Origin: Elusimicrobiota bacterium | GTDB taxonomy: Bacteria > Elusimicrobiota > Elusimicrobia > 2-02-FULL-39-32 | DNA length: 64,000 nucleotides | Direction of reading: 5' to 3' | NCBI GenBank assembly: GCA_016180425.1 | Contig: JACPBF010000011.1 | Location: forward strand, 34,780 to 98,779 | Shown here: piece after piece, positions 1-10,300 of the stretch | How the letters are laid out: each line of letters begins with the position of its first letter | Numbering within the stretch: position 1 is the stretch's first letter | Notes under the pieces: generated by a model | What the model saw: the letters and a program-made list of their open reading frames with translations, nothing else | What the model was told of the DNA's origin: nothing | Database searches by the model: none | Program-made: the position numbers and the translations under genes

Positions 1-156
1 TTTAGTTTGAAATAAATATTGCAAATTCTCATGCAGCTCATTAAAAAGATCCATGAACTCTTTTGTGCGGTGATGTATGATAGGCAAAGATTCCATCTTT
101 AGAGTTTCTGGAGGAATCGGCGTGGGCCCTGGGGTTAACAAAATCTGTTGATCCAT
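1..156 (-). CDS. Class V PLP-dependent aminotransferase, N-terminal part
   Basis: The gene runs off the left edge; only the first 52 codons are visible. The start MDQQILLTPGPTPIPP is the typical N-terminus of the alanine-glyoxylate / serine-pyruvate aminotransferase family (fold type I, PLP enzymes). The next residues, around HHRTKEF, also fit that family. The ATG (154-156 on the minus strand) has a strong Shine-Dalgarno, AGAGGAG, about 8 bases upstream. It lies downstream of lon on the same strand, so it may be the last gene of that cluster or have its own promoter in the 90-bp gap. The exact substrate (serine, alanine, phosphoserine) cannot be judged from the fragment. Confidence 0.82.
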   Translation of the reverse strand, partial: MDQQILLTPGPTPIPPETLKMESLPIIHHRTKEFMDLFNELHENLQYLFQTK

Positions 157-246
157 TTTCTTGCTCCTCTTGTACGGCTGTTCTTTATAGTCGCACCTAC
201 TCTGGTTTGCTGCCCTATCAATAAAAATTCACAATTTATTAGGCAG

Positions 247-2577
247 CTAAATTGTAAGCGCCTGCTGAAGGACTTGATCCATATGTTTTACCGGGATTAA
301 CTCTACAGAAGTTAAAACTTCTTTAGGAATTTCAGGTAAATCTTTTTTATTGCCTTCAGGATAAAGCACCTTTTTAATTCCCTCCCGATGAGCTGCAATC
401 ACTTTTTCTTTAAAACCGCCAATGGGAAGCACCTGACCTCTTAAAGTAATTTCACCGGTCATGGCTAAATCCTTGTTGACTGGTTTTCCAGAGCAAAGGC
501 TGGCTATGGCTGTGCCAATGGCAATGCCTGCAGAAGGGCCGTCTTTAGGAACCGCTCCTTCAGGCACATGCACATGAAAATCTGTTTCTTTAAAATATCC
601 ATTTTGAATATTCAAATTTTTAGAAGATGCTTTCACATAAGAAAGAGCAGCCTGAGCAGACTCCCGCATCACCTCGCCTAACTTTCCTGTTAAGATTAAT
701 TTTCCTTTTCCTGGCATGGCATTCACTTCTATGGAAAGAAGCTCCCCTCCATGTTCGGTCCAGGCAAGTCCTGTAGAAACCCCAATTTGATTTTCAGTTC
801 TTACCTCTTTATAAAATTCAGGTATTCCTAAATAGTCTGAAAGTTTTGAAGAATAAATCTTATAAGCGCTCTGTTTTTTTTCTTCTTTAGCCACGTCCTT
901 AGCTATTTTTCTGCAAATTTTAGCGATCTGCCTTTCTAAGCTGCGCACCCCGGCTTCTCGCGTGTAACTGCGAATCGCTTCTTGCAGAATCGGTTCCTCT
1001 ATTTCTAAACAGGATTCTAGCAAGCCATGCTCTTTAAGCTGTTTAGGAATTAAAAAACCTTTTGCAATCGCGATTTTTTCCAAATCCGTATATCCTGGAA
1101 AACGAACTATTTCCAAACGGTCTTGCAATGAAACTGGAATATTATAAAGGGTATTGGCTGTGGTTATAAAAAGTATGTCGCTTAAATCAAAACCAACATC
1201 CAGATAATGGTCCACAAAATTTGTATTTTGTTCTGGATCTAAGACCTCCAGCAAAGCTGCGGAAGGATCCCCTCTCCAATCTGTGCCCATCTTATCAATT
1301 TCATCCAATAGAAAAACAGGATTTCTGGATTTTGCTTTTTTTAAAGACTGCATGATCCGTCCGGGCAAAGAACCAATATAGGTGCGCCTGTGCCCTCTAA
1401 TTTCAGCTTCATCCCTTACCCCGCCTAAAGATACCCGCACAAAATTTCTGCCCAAGGCATGGGCAATGGATTTTGCCAGAGATGTTTTGCCAACTCCCGG
1501 AGGACCCACAAAACATAAAATTGGACCTTTTATTTTTTTAACAAGTTTTAAAACAGCCAGATACTCTAAAATTCTTTCTTTTGCTTTTTCCAAACCAAAA
1601 TGTTCTTCATCTAAAATTTTTTGGCTGGCTCCTAAATCCAGCTGATCTTTAGTGCGGTTAGACCAAGGGATCTGAATCAGCCAATCTAAATAATTGCGCA
1701 CAACCGTTGCTTCCGGAGAGTAAGGCATCATTTTTTCCAAACGCTCGCACTCTTTTTTAGCCACAGCAAAAGCCTCTTCGCTCATCTTAACTTCTTTAAT
1801 TTTTACATAGAGCTCCTGCACCTCTTTCGCAAAATCATCTTTCTGCCGCAGCTCTTTTTGAATCGCTTTCATTTGTTCATTTAAATAATACTCTTTCTGG
1901 CTTTTTTCTATTTGGGTTCTTACTCTGGCTTGAATTTTCTTTTCCACATTTAAAATTTCAATCTCCGCGCTTAAGAACTCAATCATTTTTTCCAAGCGGG
2001 ATTGCACTAGGGTCAGTTCAAGCAATTTTTGTTTATCCGAAATTTTAAGAAAAAGATGGCTGGCCACAAGGTCAGACAAACGAGAAGGATCTTCAATAGA
2101 TTGAAAAGATCCCGCAACCTCTGCCGGCACCCTGCGATTCAATTTAACATATTGTTCAAAAAGCGATAGGGTTTGTCTTTTAAGCGCTTCGATTTCCGTA
2201 CTTTCTTCATATATATCTTCCAGCCATTCCAGCTTAACAGCCATGTAATTTTTTTCCTGCACAAACTTAAAATCTTTAATTTGAGCTCTTTTAATCCCTT
2301 CCACTAAAATTTTTAAAGTCCCGTCCGGCATTTTAGCCAACTGCAGCACTTCACAAACCGTGCCTATAGAATAAAGATCTAAATTTTGCGGTTCATCCAC
2401 CTGCACTCTTTTTTGAGTCACTAAAAAAATAAAGCGATGCGTGGCCATGGCCTCTTCTAAAGCCCGCACTGAGCGTTCCCTGCCCACAGCAAGGGGAAGC
2501 ACCATGAGAGGATAAACCACCACATCTCTAATGGGGAGTAAAGGAAGAATACTAGGAATTTTTTCTGTGCCAGCCAT
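247..2577 (-). CDS. lon: ATP-dependent protease Lon (LonA type)
   Basis: Cytosolic AAA+ serine protease that unfolds and degrades damaged and regulatory proteins. The 776-aa length is normal for LonA. Order: LON substrate-binding domain (about 10-205), coiled region, AAA+ module with Walker [10 protein letters not shown] at 358-366 and Walker B VFLLDEID at 421-428, then the protease domain with the Ser-Lys dyad at S682 (DGPSAG) and K725 (GFKEK). The 43-residue Ser-Lys spacing matches the E. coli enzyme. Only 3 bases separate it from clpX upstream, so tig-clpP-clpX-lon is probably one transcription unit for protein folding and turnover. The gene appears complete and intact. Confidence 0.98.
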   Translation of the reverse strand: MAGTEKIPSILPLLPIRDVVVYPLMVLPLAVGRERSVRALEEAMATHRFIFLVTQKRVQVDEPQNLDLYSIGTVCEVLQLAKMPDGTLKILVEGIKRAQIKDFKFVQEKNYMAVKLEWLEDIYEESTEIEALKRQTLSLFEQYVKLNRRVPAEVAGSFQSIEDPSRLSDLVASHLFLKISDKQKLLELTLVQSRLEKMIEFLSAEIEILNVEKKIQARVRTQIEKSQKEYYLNEQMKAIQKELRQKDDFAKEVQELYVKIKEVKMSEEAFAVAKKECERLEKMMPYSPEATVVRNYLDWLIQIPWSNRTKDQLDLGASQKILDEEHFGLEKAKERILEYLAVLKLVKKIKGPILCFVGPPGVGKTSLAKSIAHALGRNFVRVSLGGVRDEAEIRGHRRTYIGSLPGRIMQSLKKAKSRNPVFLLDEIDKMGTDWRGDPSAALLEVLDPEQNTNFVDHYLDVGFDLSDILFITTANTLYNIPVSLQDRLEIVRFPGYTDLEKIAIAKGFLIPKQLKEHGLLESCLEIEEPILQEAIRSYTREAGVRSLERQIAKICRKIAKDVAKEEKKQSAYKIYSSKLSDYLGIPEFYKEVRTENQIGVSTGLAWTEHGGELLSIEVNAMPGKGKLILTGKLGEVMRESAQAALSYVKASSKNLNIQNGYFKETDFHVHVPEGAVPKDGPSAGIAIGTAIASLCSGKPVNKDLAMTGEITLRGQVLPIGGFKEKVIAAHREGIKKVLYPEGNKKDLPEIPKEVLTSVELIPVKHMDQVLQQALTI

Positions 2578-2580
2578 TTT

Positions 2581-3870
2581 TCAAGCGCTCTCTTTTAATT
2601 CTTTTTCTCTGATCAGTAAAGGTGATCTTTTCTTTTGCACACTAGGCAAATCTATAACACACTGTTTTAAAGTTTTATCTTCTGGCAAATCATACATCAC
2701 ATCCAAGAGAATCTCTTCTAAAGTAGAGCGCAAACCTCTAGCGCCAGAACCTCTAGTAAGGCTGACATTGGCCACTTCTCGCAAAGCTTCAGGAGTAAAA
2801 ATAAGCTCTACCCCTTCAATCGCAAACATTTTTTTATACTGTTTTACAATCGCATTTTTTGGCTGCGTAAGAACATTAATTAAAGCTTCTTCATCTAAAT
2901 CTTCTAACGCGGCGATGGCAGGCAAACGTCCCACCAATTCTGGAATTAAACCATAACGAATTAGATCTTCAGGCTGCAAGTGCTTTAAGAGTTGATAAGC
3001 TCTTTTTTCTTCTTTCTTTTTTAATTCCGCGCCAAAGCCTAAGGTTTTTTTGCCTATTCTCTGCTCTATAATTTTATCTAACCCCTCAAAAGCTCCTCCG
3101 CAAATAAAAAGAATATTCGCAGTGTTCAACTGGATATATTCCTGCTGCGGATGTTTTCTGCCTCCTTGCGGCGGAATAGCGGCTGTGGTCCCTTCCAAAA
3201 TTTTTAACAATGCCTGCTGTACTCCTTCGCCGGAAACGTCCCGGGTAATGCTGGGGCTGTCTGTTTTTCTAGAGATTTTATCAATCTCATCTATATAAAC
3301 AATCCCTTTTTCCGCCCGCTTTACATCATAAGCCGCATTCTGCAAAAGCCTTAAAAGAATGTTCTCCACATCTTCTCCCACATAACCAGCTTCAGTTAAA
3401 GTGGTGGAATCAGCAATGGCAAAAGGAACATGTAAAAGTTTTGCCAGAGTTTGAGCCAAAAGAGTTTTTCCTGTGCCAGTAGGTCCGATTAAAAGAATAT
3501 TTGATTTTTGCAGTTCAATCGCATGATAAGGATCTAACTTAGGAATAGAATTTCTTGCATTAGCATTAGGGTCCATCGCCTCTATTCTGCGAAAATGAGA
3601 ATAAACAGCAACTGAAAGAATTCTTTTAGCGCGTTCCTGTCCAATCACATATTCATCTAAAGCCCTTTTTATATCCGCAGGCTTCAGGATGCTGCGAGTC
3701 GTCCTTTTTTCATCTTCTTCGCTAATTTTCTGCAGCAAGGCAAAAGAATTGCGAATGCATTCCTCGCAAACATAGACCCCGTTGCCGCCAATCAGTTTTA
3801 ATCCGTCTTTTTTGGATTTAGAGCAGAAGACGCACTCAAAACTTTCTTTTCCGTCTTTTGGGGCAACCAT
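2581..3870 (-). CDS. clpX: ATP-dependent Clp protease ATP-binding subunit ClpX
   Basis: AAA+ unfoldase that feeds substrates to ClpP. The N-terminal zinc-binding domain is present (C13, C16, C35, C38). Walker A GPTGTGKT is at 129-136 and Walker B VYIDEID at 191-197. The loop that docks on ClpP reads LGF (277-279) where IGF is common; this is a conservative change. Length 429 aa is normal. It sits between clpP (3-bp gap) and lon (3-bp gap), the classic gene order, which implies co-expression and a working ClpXP complex. Confidence 0.98.
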   Translation of the reverse strand: MVAPKDGKESFECVFCSKSKKDGLKLIGGNGVYVCEECIRNSFALLQKISEEDEKRTTRSILKPADIKRALDEYVIGQERAKRILSVAVYSHFRRIEAMDPNANARNSIPKLDPYHAIELQKSNILLIGPTGTGKTLLAQTLAKLLHVPFAIADSTTLTEAGYVGEDVENILLRLLQNAAYDVKRAEKGIVYIDEIDKISRKTDSPSITRDVSGEGVQQALLKILEGTTAAIPPQGGRKHPQQEYIQLNTANILFICGGAFEGLDKIIEQRIGKKTLGFGAELKKKEEKRAYQLLKHLQPEDLIRYGLIPELVGRLPAIAALEDLDEEALINVLTQPKNAIVKQYKKMFAIEGVELIFTPEALREVANVSLTRGSGARGLRSTLEEILLDVMYDLPEDKTLKQCVIDLPSVQKKRSPLLIREKELKESA

Positions 3871-3873
3871 TTT

Positions 3874-4488
3874 TTAAGATTTTTTCCTTGTCTCTATCAC
3901 TACATCTAAAAGGCCATAGGCTTTAGCGTCTTCAGCAGACATATAAAAATTTCTTTCTGAGTCCTGTTTTACTTTTTCCAAAGTTTGGCCGGTATGCCTG
4001 GCAAGAATATCTAAAAGTTTTGCTTTTGTGCTCACCAACTCTTTGGTTTCAATGTCAATATCCGTAACAGAGCCTGAAATGCCCTCTCCATAAATCAAAG
4101 GCTGATGAATCATAATTCTGGAATGAGGCAAAGCAAATCTTCTTCCCTTAGTGCCTGCAGCTAAAAGCAGGGCGCCAAAAGACATGGCCATGCCCATGCA
4201 AATGGTGGTGATGGGCGGTCGGATATACTGCATGGTATCATACACAGCCAAACCAGCGCTGACCATGCCGCCCGGAGAATTAATGTATAGATTAATATCT
4301 TTTTCAGGATCTTCCGCTTCCAAATAAAGCAGCTGGGCAATAATAAGATTAGCGGAATCTGTGGTAACTGCGCCTTCATAACCTCCAACAAAGATAATCC
4401 GATCCTTTAAGAGTCGCGAATAGATGTCATAACCTACTGCGGCTCCTTGATTCCAACGCTCTATAATCGTAGGGACTAATCCTGGCAT
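3874..4488 (-). CDS. clpP: ATP-dependent Clp protease proteolytic subunit ClpP (Ser-His-Asn triad)
   Basis: Serine peptidase that forms the tetradecameric barrel of ClpXP. Length 204 aa is typical. The nucleophile is S103 (GMAMSFGA, where the usual motif is GMAASMGA) and the base is H128 (MIHQPL). By alignment with the E. coli ERDRF motif, the third triad position is N180 (SERNFYMS) rather than Asp; the codon is AAT. Ser-His-Asn triads are known in some ClpP paralogues, for example Listeria ClpP1. A perfect GGAGG ribosome-binding site lies just upstream of the ATG. A 130-bp gap separates it from tig, so an extra promoter may exist there. Confidence 0.96.
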   Translation of the reverse strand: MPGLVPTIIERWNQGAAVGYDIYSRLLKDRIIFVGGYEGAVTTDSANLIIAQLLYLEAEDPEKDINLYINSPGGMVSAGLAVYDTMQYIRPPITTICMGMAMSFGALLLAAGTKGRRFALPHSRIMIHQPLIYGEGISGSVTDIDIETKELVSTKAKLLDILARHTGQTLEKVKQDSERNFYMSAEDAKAYGLLDVVIETRKKS

Positions 4489-4618
4489 AACTTTACCTCC
4501 TGGTATAAGTTCTTCTAAGCAGCTAAGGCGAAGAGTTCCGCCGTCGCCTCTGGTATTCTATCTCTAAAGGCTGCTAAAGCTCTGCAAGGCAGCGATTGCA
4601 GCCATTTCTTTAAAGTAT

Positions 4619-5929
4619 CTACTCTTGAATCTCTTTAATTTTCGCTTGATCTGTTAAAAATTTTACAATTTTGTGACGGTGAAGCTGGTCTAAAATATTT
4701 TGTTGGTTTTCCTCATAATATTTTTCAATTTGCACTTTAAGCTCTGGATTTTTTTCTAAAGCGTTTTCTTTATCTTTTTTAAAATCTTCCTCTAAGGTTT
4801 TTATCTCTTCTGACCTGCCAACCCCGTCAATTAAATAAGAGAGCCGCACTAACTTCTCAGCCTGGCTCTTAAATTTCTCCTTTAAAATCTTTTTTTGCTC
4901 CTCTAAACTTTGCCTAAAAGACTGATCTTCCATAGCTTTGCCGTACTCTCTTTTTAAAGCCTGATCCACTAAAGATTCTAGCTGTAAAAAAACTAAACTT
5001 TCAGGCACTGAGATTGGATTTTCAAGAATCAATTTGTCAAAAATAGCTTTTTCTACTTGCTCCTGGGATGCGTTATCTGCCCATCCTTGCATGGTCCCTA
5101 ACATTTTCTCTTTTAATTCTGCCAAAGTTTTTAAACCATAGTCTTTGGAAAATTCATCGTCTAGCACAGGCAAAACTTTTTCTTTAATTTCCCTTAAAAC
5201 TACTTTAAAAGTAACTGACTTGCCGGAAAGTTCTTTCCTTGGATATTCCTTAGGAAACTGAAAAGGGACCTCTTTTGTTTCCCCGGATTTAAGCCCTAAG
5301 ATACCTTCTGCCAGCCCCTCTACTGTCTGCGGAGCAGAACAATCAATCAATTGATTTTCATATTTTAAATCTGGAATCTCTTTGCCATCGAGGAAAGCCG
5401 CATAATCAATCACCGCGAAATGAGTTTTCTCTAAAATTTTTGCGGAAGAAGGCGCGAGACGGGCGTTTCTTTCCCGCATGTTTTCCAATTCCTTTAATAC
5501 ATCCTCATCTTTAATTTTTTTAATCTTTTTTTCTACCGCGATCCCTTTATAATTTTTTACCTTAAACTTTGGGCTCCTCTCTACAATCAGCTCAAAACTA
5601 AGGTTGTTATTGCCGTCATATTCCATTTCGCTAATAAAAGGAGTGACAATAGGGGATATCTCTTTTTCTTTTAAAATCTGGGGCACATAAACTGCTAGCA
5701 GCTTATCCTTGGTTCTGCTTTTTACTTTTTCCAGATAATTCTTGCGCACCAGCTCCACAGGCGCTTTCCCCACCCTAAAACCCGGGAGCTGAGCCTGTCT
5801 CTTAAATTCCAAAGTCACCTCTTCTTCTTTTATGCTGACCACATCCTGAGGTATCTGCACGGAAAAAATGATCTTGCAAGGATTTTCTTCTTTTGTTTTA
5901 AATTTTATTTTCTCTAAAGTTAGTTCCAT
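4619..5929 (-). CDS. tig: Trigger factor, ribosome-associated chaperone and peptidyl-prolyl isomerase
   Basis: Binds the ribosome exit tunnel and shields nascent chains. The 436-aa length is normal. The N-terminal ribosome-binding signature GFRVGKAP lies near residue 50, an FKBP-type PPIase domain spans about 160-245, and the rest is a long charged helical chaperone arm. A Shine-Dalgarno AGGAAGGA lies about 12 bases before the ATG. It starts only 25 bp downstream of the tRNA-Leu gene on the same strand, so both may share a transcript. It is first in the tig-clpP-clpX-lon cluster. Confidence 0.96.
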   Translation of the reverse strand: MELTLEKIKFKTKEENPCKIIFSVQIPQDVVSIKEEEVTLEFKRQAQLPGFRVGKAPVELVRKNYLEKVKSRTKDKLLAVYVPQILKEKEISPIVTPFISEMEYDGNNNLSFELIVERSPKFKVKNYKGIAVEKKIKKIKDEDVLKELENMRERNARLAPSSAKILEKTHFAVIDYAAFLDGKEIPDLKYENQLIDCSAPQTVEGLAEGILGLKSGETKEVPFQFPKEYPRKELSGKSVTFKVVLREIKEKVLPVLDDEFSKDYGLKTLAELKEKMLGTMQGWADNASQEQVEKAIFDKLILENPISVPESLVFLQLESLVDQALKREYGKAMEDQSFRQSLEEQKKILKEKFKSQAEKLVRLSYLIDGVGRSEEIKTLEEDFKKDKENALEKNPELKVQIEKYYEENQQNILDQLHRHKIVKFLTDQAKIKEIQE

Positions 5930-5954
5930 AGATTTAATTTTCCTTCCTAAAAAA

Positions 5955-6035
5955 TGCCGGGAAGAGGATTCGAACCTCCACAGGTTTCCCTACTAGCTCC
6001 TAAGGCTAGCGCGTCTGCCATTCCGCCATCCCGGC
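5955..6035 (-). tRNA. tRNA-Leu (anticodon UAG)
   Basis: A class II tRNA fold can be drawn on the minus strand. The acceptor stem GCCGGGA pairs with UCCCGGC, with discriminator A. The anticodon stem CUAGC/GCUAG closes a 7-base loop CUUAGGA, giving anticodon UAG (codon CUA, leucine). A variable arm AGUAGGGAAACCU and the T-arm GGUUCGAAUCC follow. The 3' CCA is not encoded; the next bases are T-rich. A 26-bp palindrome left by a mobile element lies just upstream. Confidence 0.96.
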
Positions 6036-6048
6036 GTTACCGAGTAGC

Positions 6049-6082
6049 TTCTAACCCGCATTTTGCAAAATACGGATTCTAA
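6049..6082. mobile_element. Minimal remnant of an inverted-repeat element (22-bp core with target duplication)
   Basis: The core at 6055-6076 is two element ends fused head to head: CCCGCATTTTGC followed by AAAATACGGA. It is flanked on both sides by TTCTAA (6049-6054 and 6077-6082). The ends match those of the 162-bp element at 22524-22685 (CCCGTATTTTGCAATAGG). This looks like the most reduced copy of the family, with the interior deleted and the target duplication kept. It lies between the hairpin at 6105 and the tRNA-Leu gene. Confidence 0.6.
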
Positions 6083-6104
6083 CCTTCTTCCTTTTTATAA
6101 GTAA

Positions 6105-6138
6105 AAATTCCCTTTTTTAACCGTAAAAAAGGGAATTT
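6105..6138. terminator. Strong hairpin, likely a (bidirectional) terminator
   Basis: A perfect 14-bp stem: AAATTCCCTTTTTT (6105-6118), loop AACCGT, AAAAAAGGGAATTT (6125-6138). It lies in the 250-bp gap after the HEPN-like gene and before tRNA-Leu, both on the minus strand. The stem carries its own T-run and a short T-stretch follows in the minus direction, so it would end transcription of the toxin-antitoxin operon. The rest of the gap (6139-6288) shows nothing recognisable. Confidence 0.6.
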
Positions 6139-6288
6139 AGTATTATAGATTTTTAGAGAGGTTCTTGCAATTAAACTTGCTCTTTTTCTAAATCCTCCCA
6201 CTGTTTACAAAATTAAAAATGGAAGAAAAGTAATATTCTCTAACCTTTAAAAGAAGTCGCGAAAACAAATAGCTTTCCATGACTTTAG

Positions 6289-6705
6289 TTACACTTTGCC
6301 TAAAATGAAAAGTGCCCAATCCCTGTATCGCTCCAACTGTTTCCACAGTTTTTCTATGTCCGTCCTTGTATAAATTTCTCCACTGTAAGATACAAGATTT
6401 TTTTGTTCAATCATGCGGATAAGATGATTCAAAGCTCTCTGCCCATGTTCATCCAATGCCACAACCTCCCTCAGCAGATCAATAACAGCCATATGATCCT
6501 CTCCTTGGCTCTTTACGCCCCCCACTTTGATGGTTATGGCATCCGTGTACGCAATCGCCGCATGGACAATCAAAACTCCAGCAGCATTCCAATACTCAAA
6601 TTCCCTGGCACAATCAGAGCCAGAAAAAAAGTTATCCGCTACCTTGGCATAATCATGATACTTAGACCGAGAAATGGAAACTCGCTTACTCATTCTAGGA
6701 GTCAT
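6289..6705 (-). CDS. HEPN-like protein, probable toxin partner of the adjacent nucleotidyltransferase
   Basis: A 138-aa, mostly helical protein with no signal peptide. Its size and its ATGA overlap with an upstream nucleotidyltransferase gene match MNT/HEPN toxin-antitoxin modules, in which HEPN proteins are usually RNases and the MNT partner silences them. The internal region with AGVLIVHAAIAYTDAITIKVGG and the C-terminal IEKLWKQLERYRDWALF resemble the SAV_6107-like HEPN group. I cannot see a clean RxxxxxH catalytic motif, so the family call rests partly on context and RNase activity is not shown. Confidence 0.62.
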   Translation of the reverse strand: MTPRMSKRVSISRSKYHDYAKVADNFFSGSDCAREFEYWNAAGVLIVHAAIAYTDAITIKVGGVKSQGEDHMAVIDLLREVVALDEHGQRALNHLIRMIEQKNLVSYSGEIYTRTDIEKLWKQLERYRDWALFILGKV

Positions 6706-7325
6706 GAAAGCAGATTTTTAAGCCTTTGGGGAAGTAAATCAATCCCTTCTGAAAGAATATTTTTCATTAAAGGATCTGACCTTTTCACTCTATCTTTGAC
6801 CTGTCTTACTGTCATTACAATTGATGACAAACGAATCCCGTACCGATGCACAAATGTGGAGCTATAGGTCATTGCATGGGTCAGAATTTTGTTCTTATTG
6901 GGCCCTTGAATGATGAGGAGTAAATCAATATCACTCCCCAAAATATCCTGATCGCGCGCCGCGCTTCCAAAAAGAGTGATGGCCAACGCATCCTTCTTGA
7001 ATGTTTCTGTGATTTCTTGCTTCAACTTCTTTAAAAATTCTCTTTCCTGCCGTAGTAAGGGAAGCAACAAATTTTTGACGATATAATTTTTAAAATTAAG
7101 CCGGATAAGTTGAGTTTTTCCACTGCCTTGCCTCTGGAGAAGTCCTAAAGCTTCAAGATTTTTGACAGCTACAGCGCAAGATTGGTGATTGACACGCGCT
7201 TCTCTGGCTATGGCTCGACTGCTCATACCTTCACGGCAGTCTTGAATCGCGCGAAGGATGGGAGTATGGCTTGATATAGAAAAAATTCGGTCTAAAGGAT
7301 AACGGAGATGGCTGACGGATCGCAT
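6702..7325 (-). CDS. Helix-turn-helix nucleotidyltransferase (MNT) antitoxin-like protein
   Basis: This 207-aa protein has two parts. Residues about 18-75 form a winged helix-turn-helix (SSRAIAREARVNHQSCAVAV), giving it a plausible role as its own repressor. The second part is a minimal nucleotidyltransferase with the GSxxR...DxD signature: LFGSAARDQDILGSDIDLL. In MNT/HEPN pairs this enzyme AMPylates or otherwise blocks the HEPN toxin. It overlaps the downstream HEPN-like gene by 4 bases (ATGA), indicating translational coupling. The promoter and operator at 7333-7361 put the transcript start at or beside the ATG. Confidence 0.8.
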   Translation of the reverse strand: MRSVSHLRYPLDRIFSISSHTPILRAIQDCREGMSSRAIAREARVNHQSCAVAVKNLEALGLLQRQGSGKTQLIRLNFKNYIVKNLLLPLLRQEREFLKKLKQEITETFKKDALAITLFGSAARDQDILGSDIDLLLIIQGPNKNKILTHAMTYSSTFVHRYGIRLSSIVMTVRQVKDRVKRSDPLMKNILSEGIDLLPQRLKNLLS

Positions 7326-7332
7326 GGTGTCT

Positions 7333-7361
7333 ATTATAACAGACTATTGTCTGTTTATCAA
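7333..7361 (-). promoter_or_regulatory. Promoter with operator in its spacer, for the MNT/HEPN operon
   Basis: On the minus strand: -35 TTGATA (7361-7356), a 17-bp spacer, -10 TATAAT (7338-7333). The spacer is nearly filled by a palindrome with 7-bp arms, AACAGAC-TATT-GTCTGTT on the plus strand (7338-7355). A bound dimer would cover both boxes, so the operon is likely autorepressed by the HTH of the MNT protein. Only 7 bases separate the -10 from the ATG, so the mRNA should be leaderless. Confidence 0.8.
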
Positions 7362-7370
7362 TGATATAAA

Positions 7371-10300
7371 TTATGCAGAATAAGTGATGAGTTGAATCTT
7401 TTCCATCTCTATATTTAAGATATGGGTGAATGGTTCGGCGTCAATGCGAATGATCTCTTTAAGAACATGGTCTAAATTCCACTCATCTGCTCCGCTTAAG
7501 AGAATTAAAGAGGAACTAAACAATTCATAAGTATCAATGAGTTCCTGAAAATCGAACTTGCCATTTTTCTTAGGCTGTATTAGAACTCTAAACTTTAGAT
7601 TTTCAATTCCCTTTTCCATTAACTCGCCTTTTATCTCCTCCTCTTTTAAAGAAGAACTCTCTGTGACCACTAAAAGTTCAATCTGCTTTTCTTCAAACAG
7701 ATCGCTCAATTTTTTAATAATGGTTGAAAACTTTTCAAGTTCCTGATAACTTACTGTAATTTTTATTGAATCTTTTTGATTGATAGTCTCTGGAACTTTT
7801 TCATTTAAGTTTCTAGCCAGCATCTCAATGCTGCTTCCAACGTTTGAAGCAGAGCTAACTCCCCTAAATACAATTCCTCCCATCTTAAAAATCAAATTAG
7901 GCGCTTTAAGTAATAGCCAGTTTGGTTTTCTAAATAATGTGAATATATTTTCTGCGCTTTGGTTTACACCTAAGTGATTCCATTGCAATAGTGAGCTGGC
8001 AAAATTTATTTTTTCATTAAGTAAATTAATGGCGAATGGATTTTTATTAATTCTTGCTTCTATCGCCAAGCTGCTGCCAAGCCATTGAGAAATAGAATAA
8101 TTAGATGATGGCTCTGTATGAAATGACTTTCTTAATGCCTGCTGGGTTTCTAAAGTCAGACGATCCCATGAGTTCTGCCCAAAATAAAAAGAAGAGGAGG
8201 TTATGGGCTCAAGAAAAATAGGCAAAGCTGAAATGGTTGCGCTCAGAATAGCATGTGCAGAAGATTCATCAGTTTTATCGCTGTTTTTATCTTCTTTGTC
8301 ATCTTCTGGTTCTTCAGTATCATCAAATAAAGGATTAAAGCCAATAGCATCCCAATCTTCTGGTTCATTTTCTTTAAACAAAACTACAAATGTCCGTTCT
8401 TTATTGATTTCAATGATTTGAAAGCCTGCGCTTTTAAACTCCTCATCAGTATAAAGGAAGCGTTTCTTTGTGCCATGAATGCTAAAAGAGCCTACTGGCG
8501 TAAGAGAAGAAATAGAGCGCAAAATCTTTATTCTTTTTTTCCTATTCGATATGTTATTTAAAAGACCGTAAGAAAAAGTTAAAGCGACTTTTCTTTTACC
8601 AATCAATTCTTCAACAGCTGTTTTAACATCTTCTTTTAATAATGTGCCGTGTATAATAGGAATTCCAAATTCCTTGGCAAATTCTACAAATCGTTTGTCT
8701 GTGTCAATGCCTAAAGCATTGACACCTCCCAAACGGATTAGTTGCTCTACTGAAACGCCTGGACCAGCGTACAAATCTATGACTGTTTTCCCTTTAAGAG
8801 AACCAAATCTTCTGTATATTTCTCTTAAGAACTTCCATGCTCCTAAACTATTCCACATATCTTCTTTAACAAGAGAATCAAAATATTCACATGCCTCAGA
8901 AGTAAAAAATTGGCTAAGAACAGCGCTTCTATATTTTGAACTTTCTACTTCATTTTTTAGATTCCTTCTTACCATGGGATCCGTAATATCAATCGCTGGG
9001 TTTCTCCTATAAGTTAAAACATCCCCTTCATCATCAGTAGTAATCATAATAGGTCCCTTTATTGGGGCTCTAAACTCTGTCTCTGCTTCCTTATCAAGAT
9101 AAGGAACTTCTTGCTTTACATTCACAGGATCATTTATCTTCTGCTCTGGAGTTTCATTAGCCCAATCTATAAAGATTTGAAACGCATTTAAAAGTGTATG
9201 GGTTAGAGTGCCTGCTAAATACGCATTAAAAAGCACAACCTCTTTGGAATGCCACTGAACAAAAGGATAAAAATATAGAATAACGATGCTATTCATGACA
9301 ACGATAAAAATAGGAATAGCGCGTGAGCCAACAGGATGCAAAGCAATAAATCGCGCCCCCACAAGAATATTGAGCAAAAATATTAAAACACCAGTTGGAA
9401 CAATGCCAAGCCCAGCCTGTAATAACAGTTCTCCTGCTAAAAGCGGAGCTAAATTTAACCAAGCTCCCTCTGTAAAAAGAGGGGCTATCACAAGCCGATA
9501 AACAGGTTTGGGAGTTTTGGGAAAATGTTGCATCCACCAATCTTCAATAAAAGGAATAATCCCGGCTTTCAATCTCTTAGTTCTCTCCAACCCTATCCTT
9601 ACTCTGCTCAATCTAATTAATCCTTTGTACTTTTCTCTTTCTTGAGCAGTTCGTTTTGGATTGCGAAGAAGATCCATTAAGGCATGGTAATCATTCTCGC
9701 CCAAGGCTTCTTTTATCCTGCCTAAAACTATAGTTTCTTCTTTTTTGTCGCCAGCGCCTAAGATGCTAGAATCCGTAAAATCTTCTTCACCATGAATAGA
9801 GTCTTGAAGCAGATGAAGAATAGGTGAATAATACCAGTGCATCTCTTTGCGAAGTTGATCTGGAACACTAGATAAATATTTAGCGATATCTAATTTAGAT
9901 AAAAGCGTATTTGATTGAATTCTTATCTGACTAATGAGACGATTAAATCCTTCATATCCTTTATAATCTTGAAAAGGAAATCTTAAATCTGCAACCTTGA
10001 TCTCTCCCTTATCATTTAGACTCATTCCTGCTAATATTTTTGCATCATTAGTACCGCAGGATAATTTTGTCCAGAGGATTCTTTTATTACTTCTAATCGC
10101 TTTTGGTAAAACCAAATAAAGAATTGATAAAGACATTTTTGAAATATCTTTTGGAAAGACGGCGCTATAAAATTCCAACTGACCTTGATTATCTTTTCCA
10201 TACATTCTTTCAATTTCGCTGATTCCCATTCTCTCAACTTGATTTAATAAGAGCCTAATTTGAGCTGGGGCAATCGTGCTTCGCACAACAGACCTGATCT

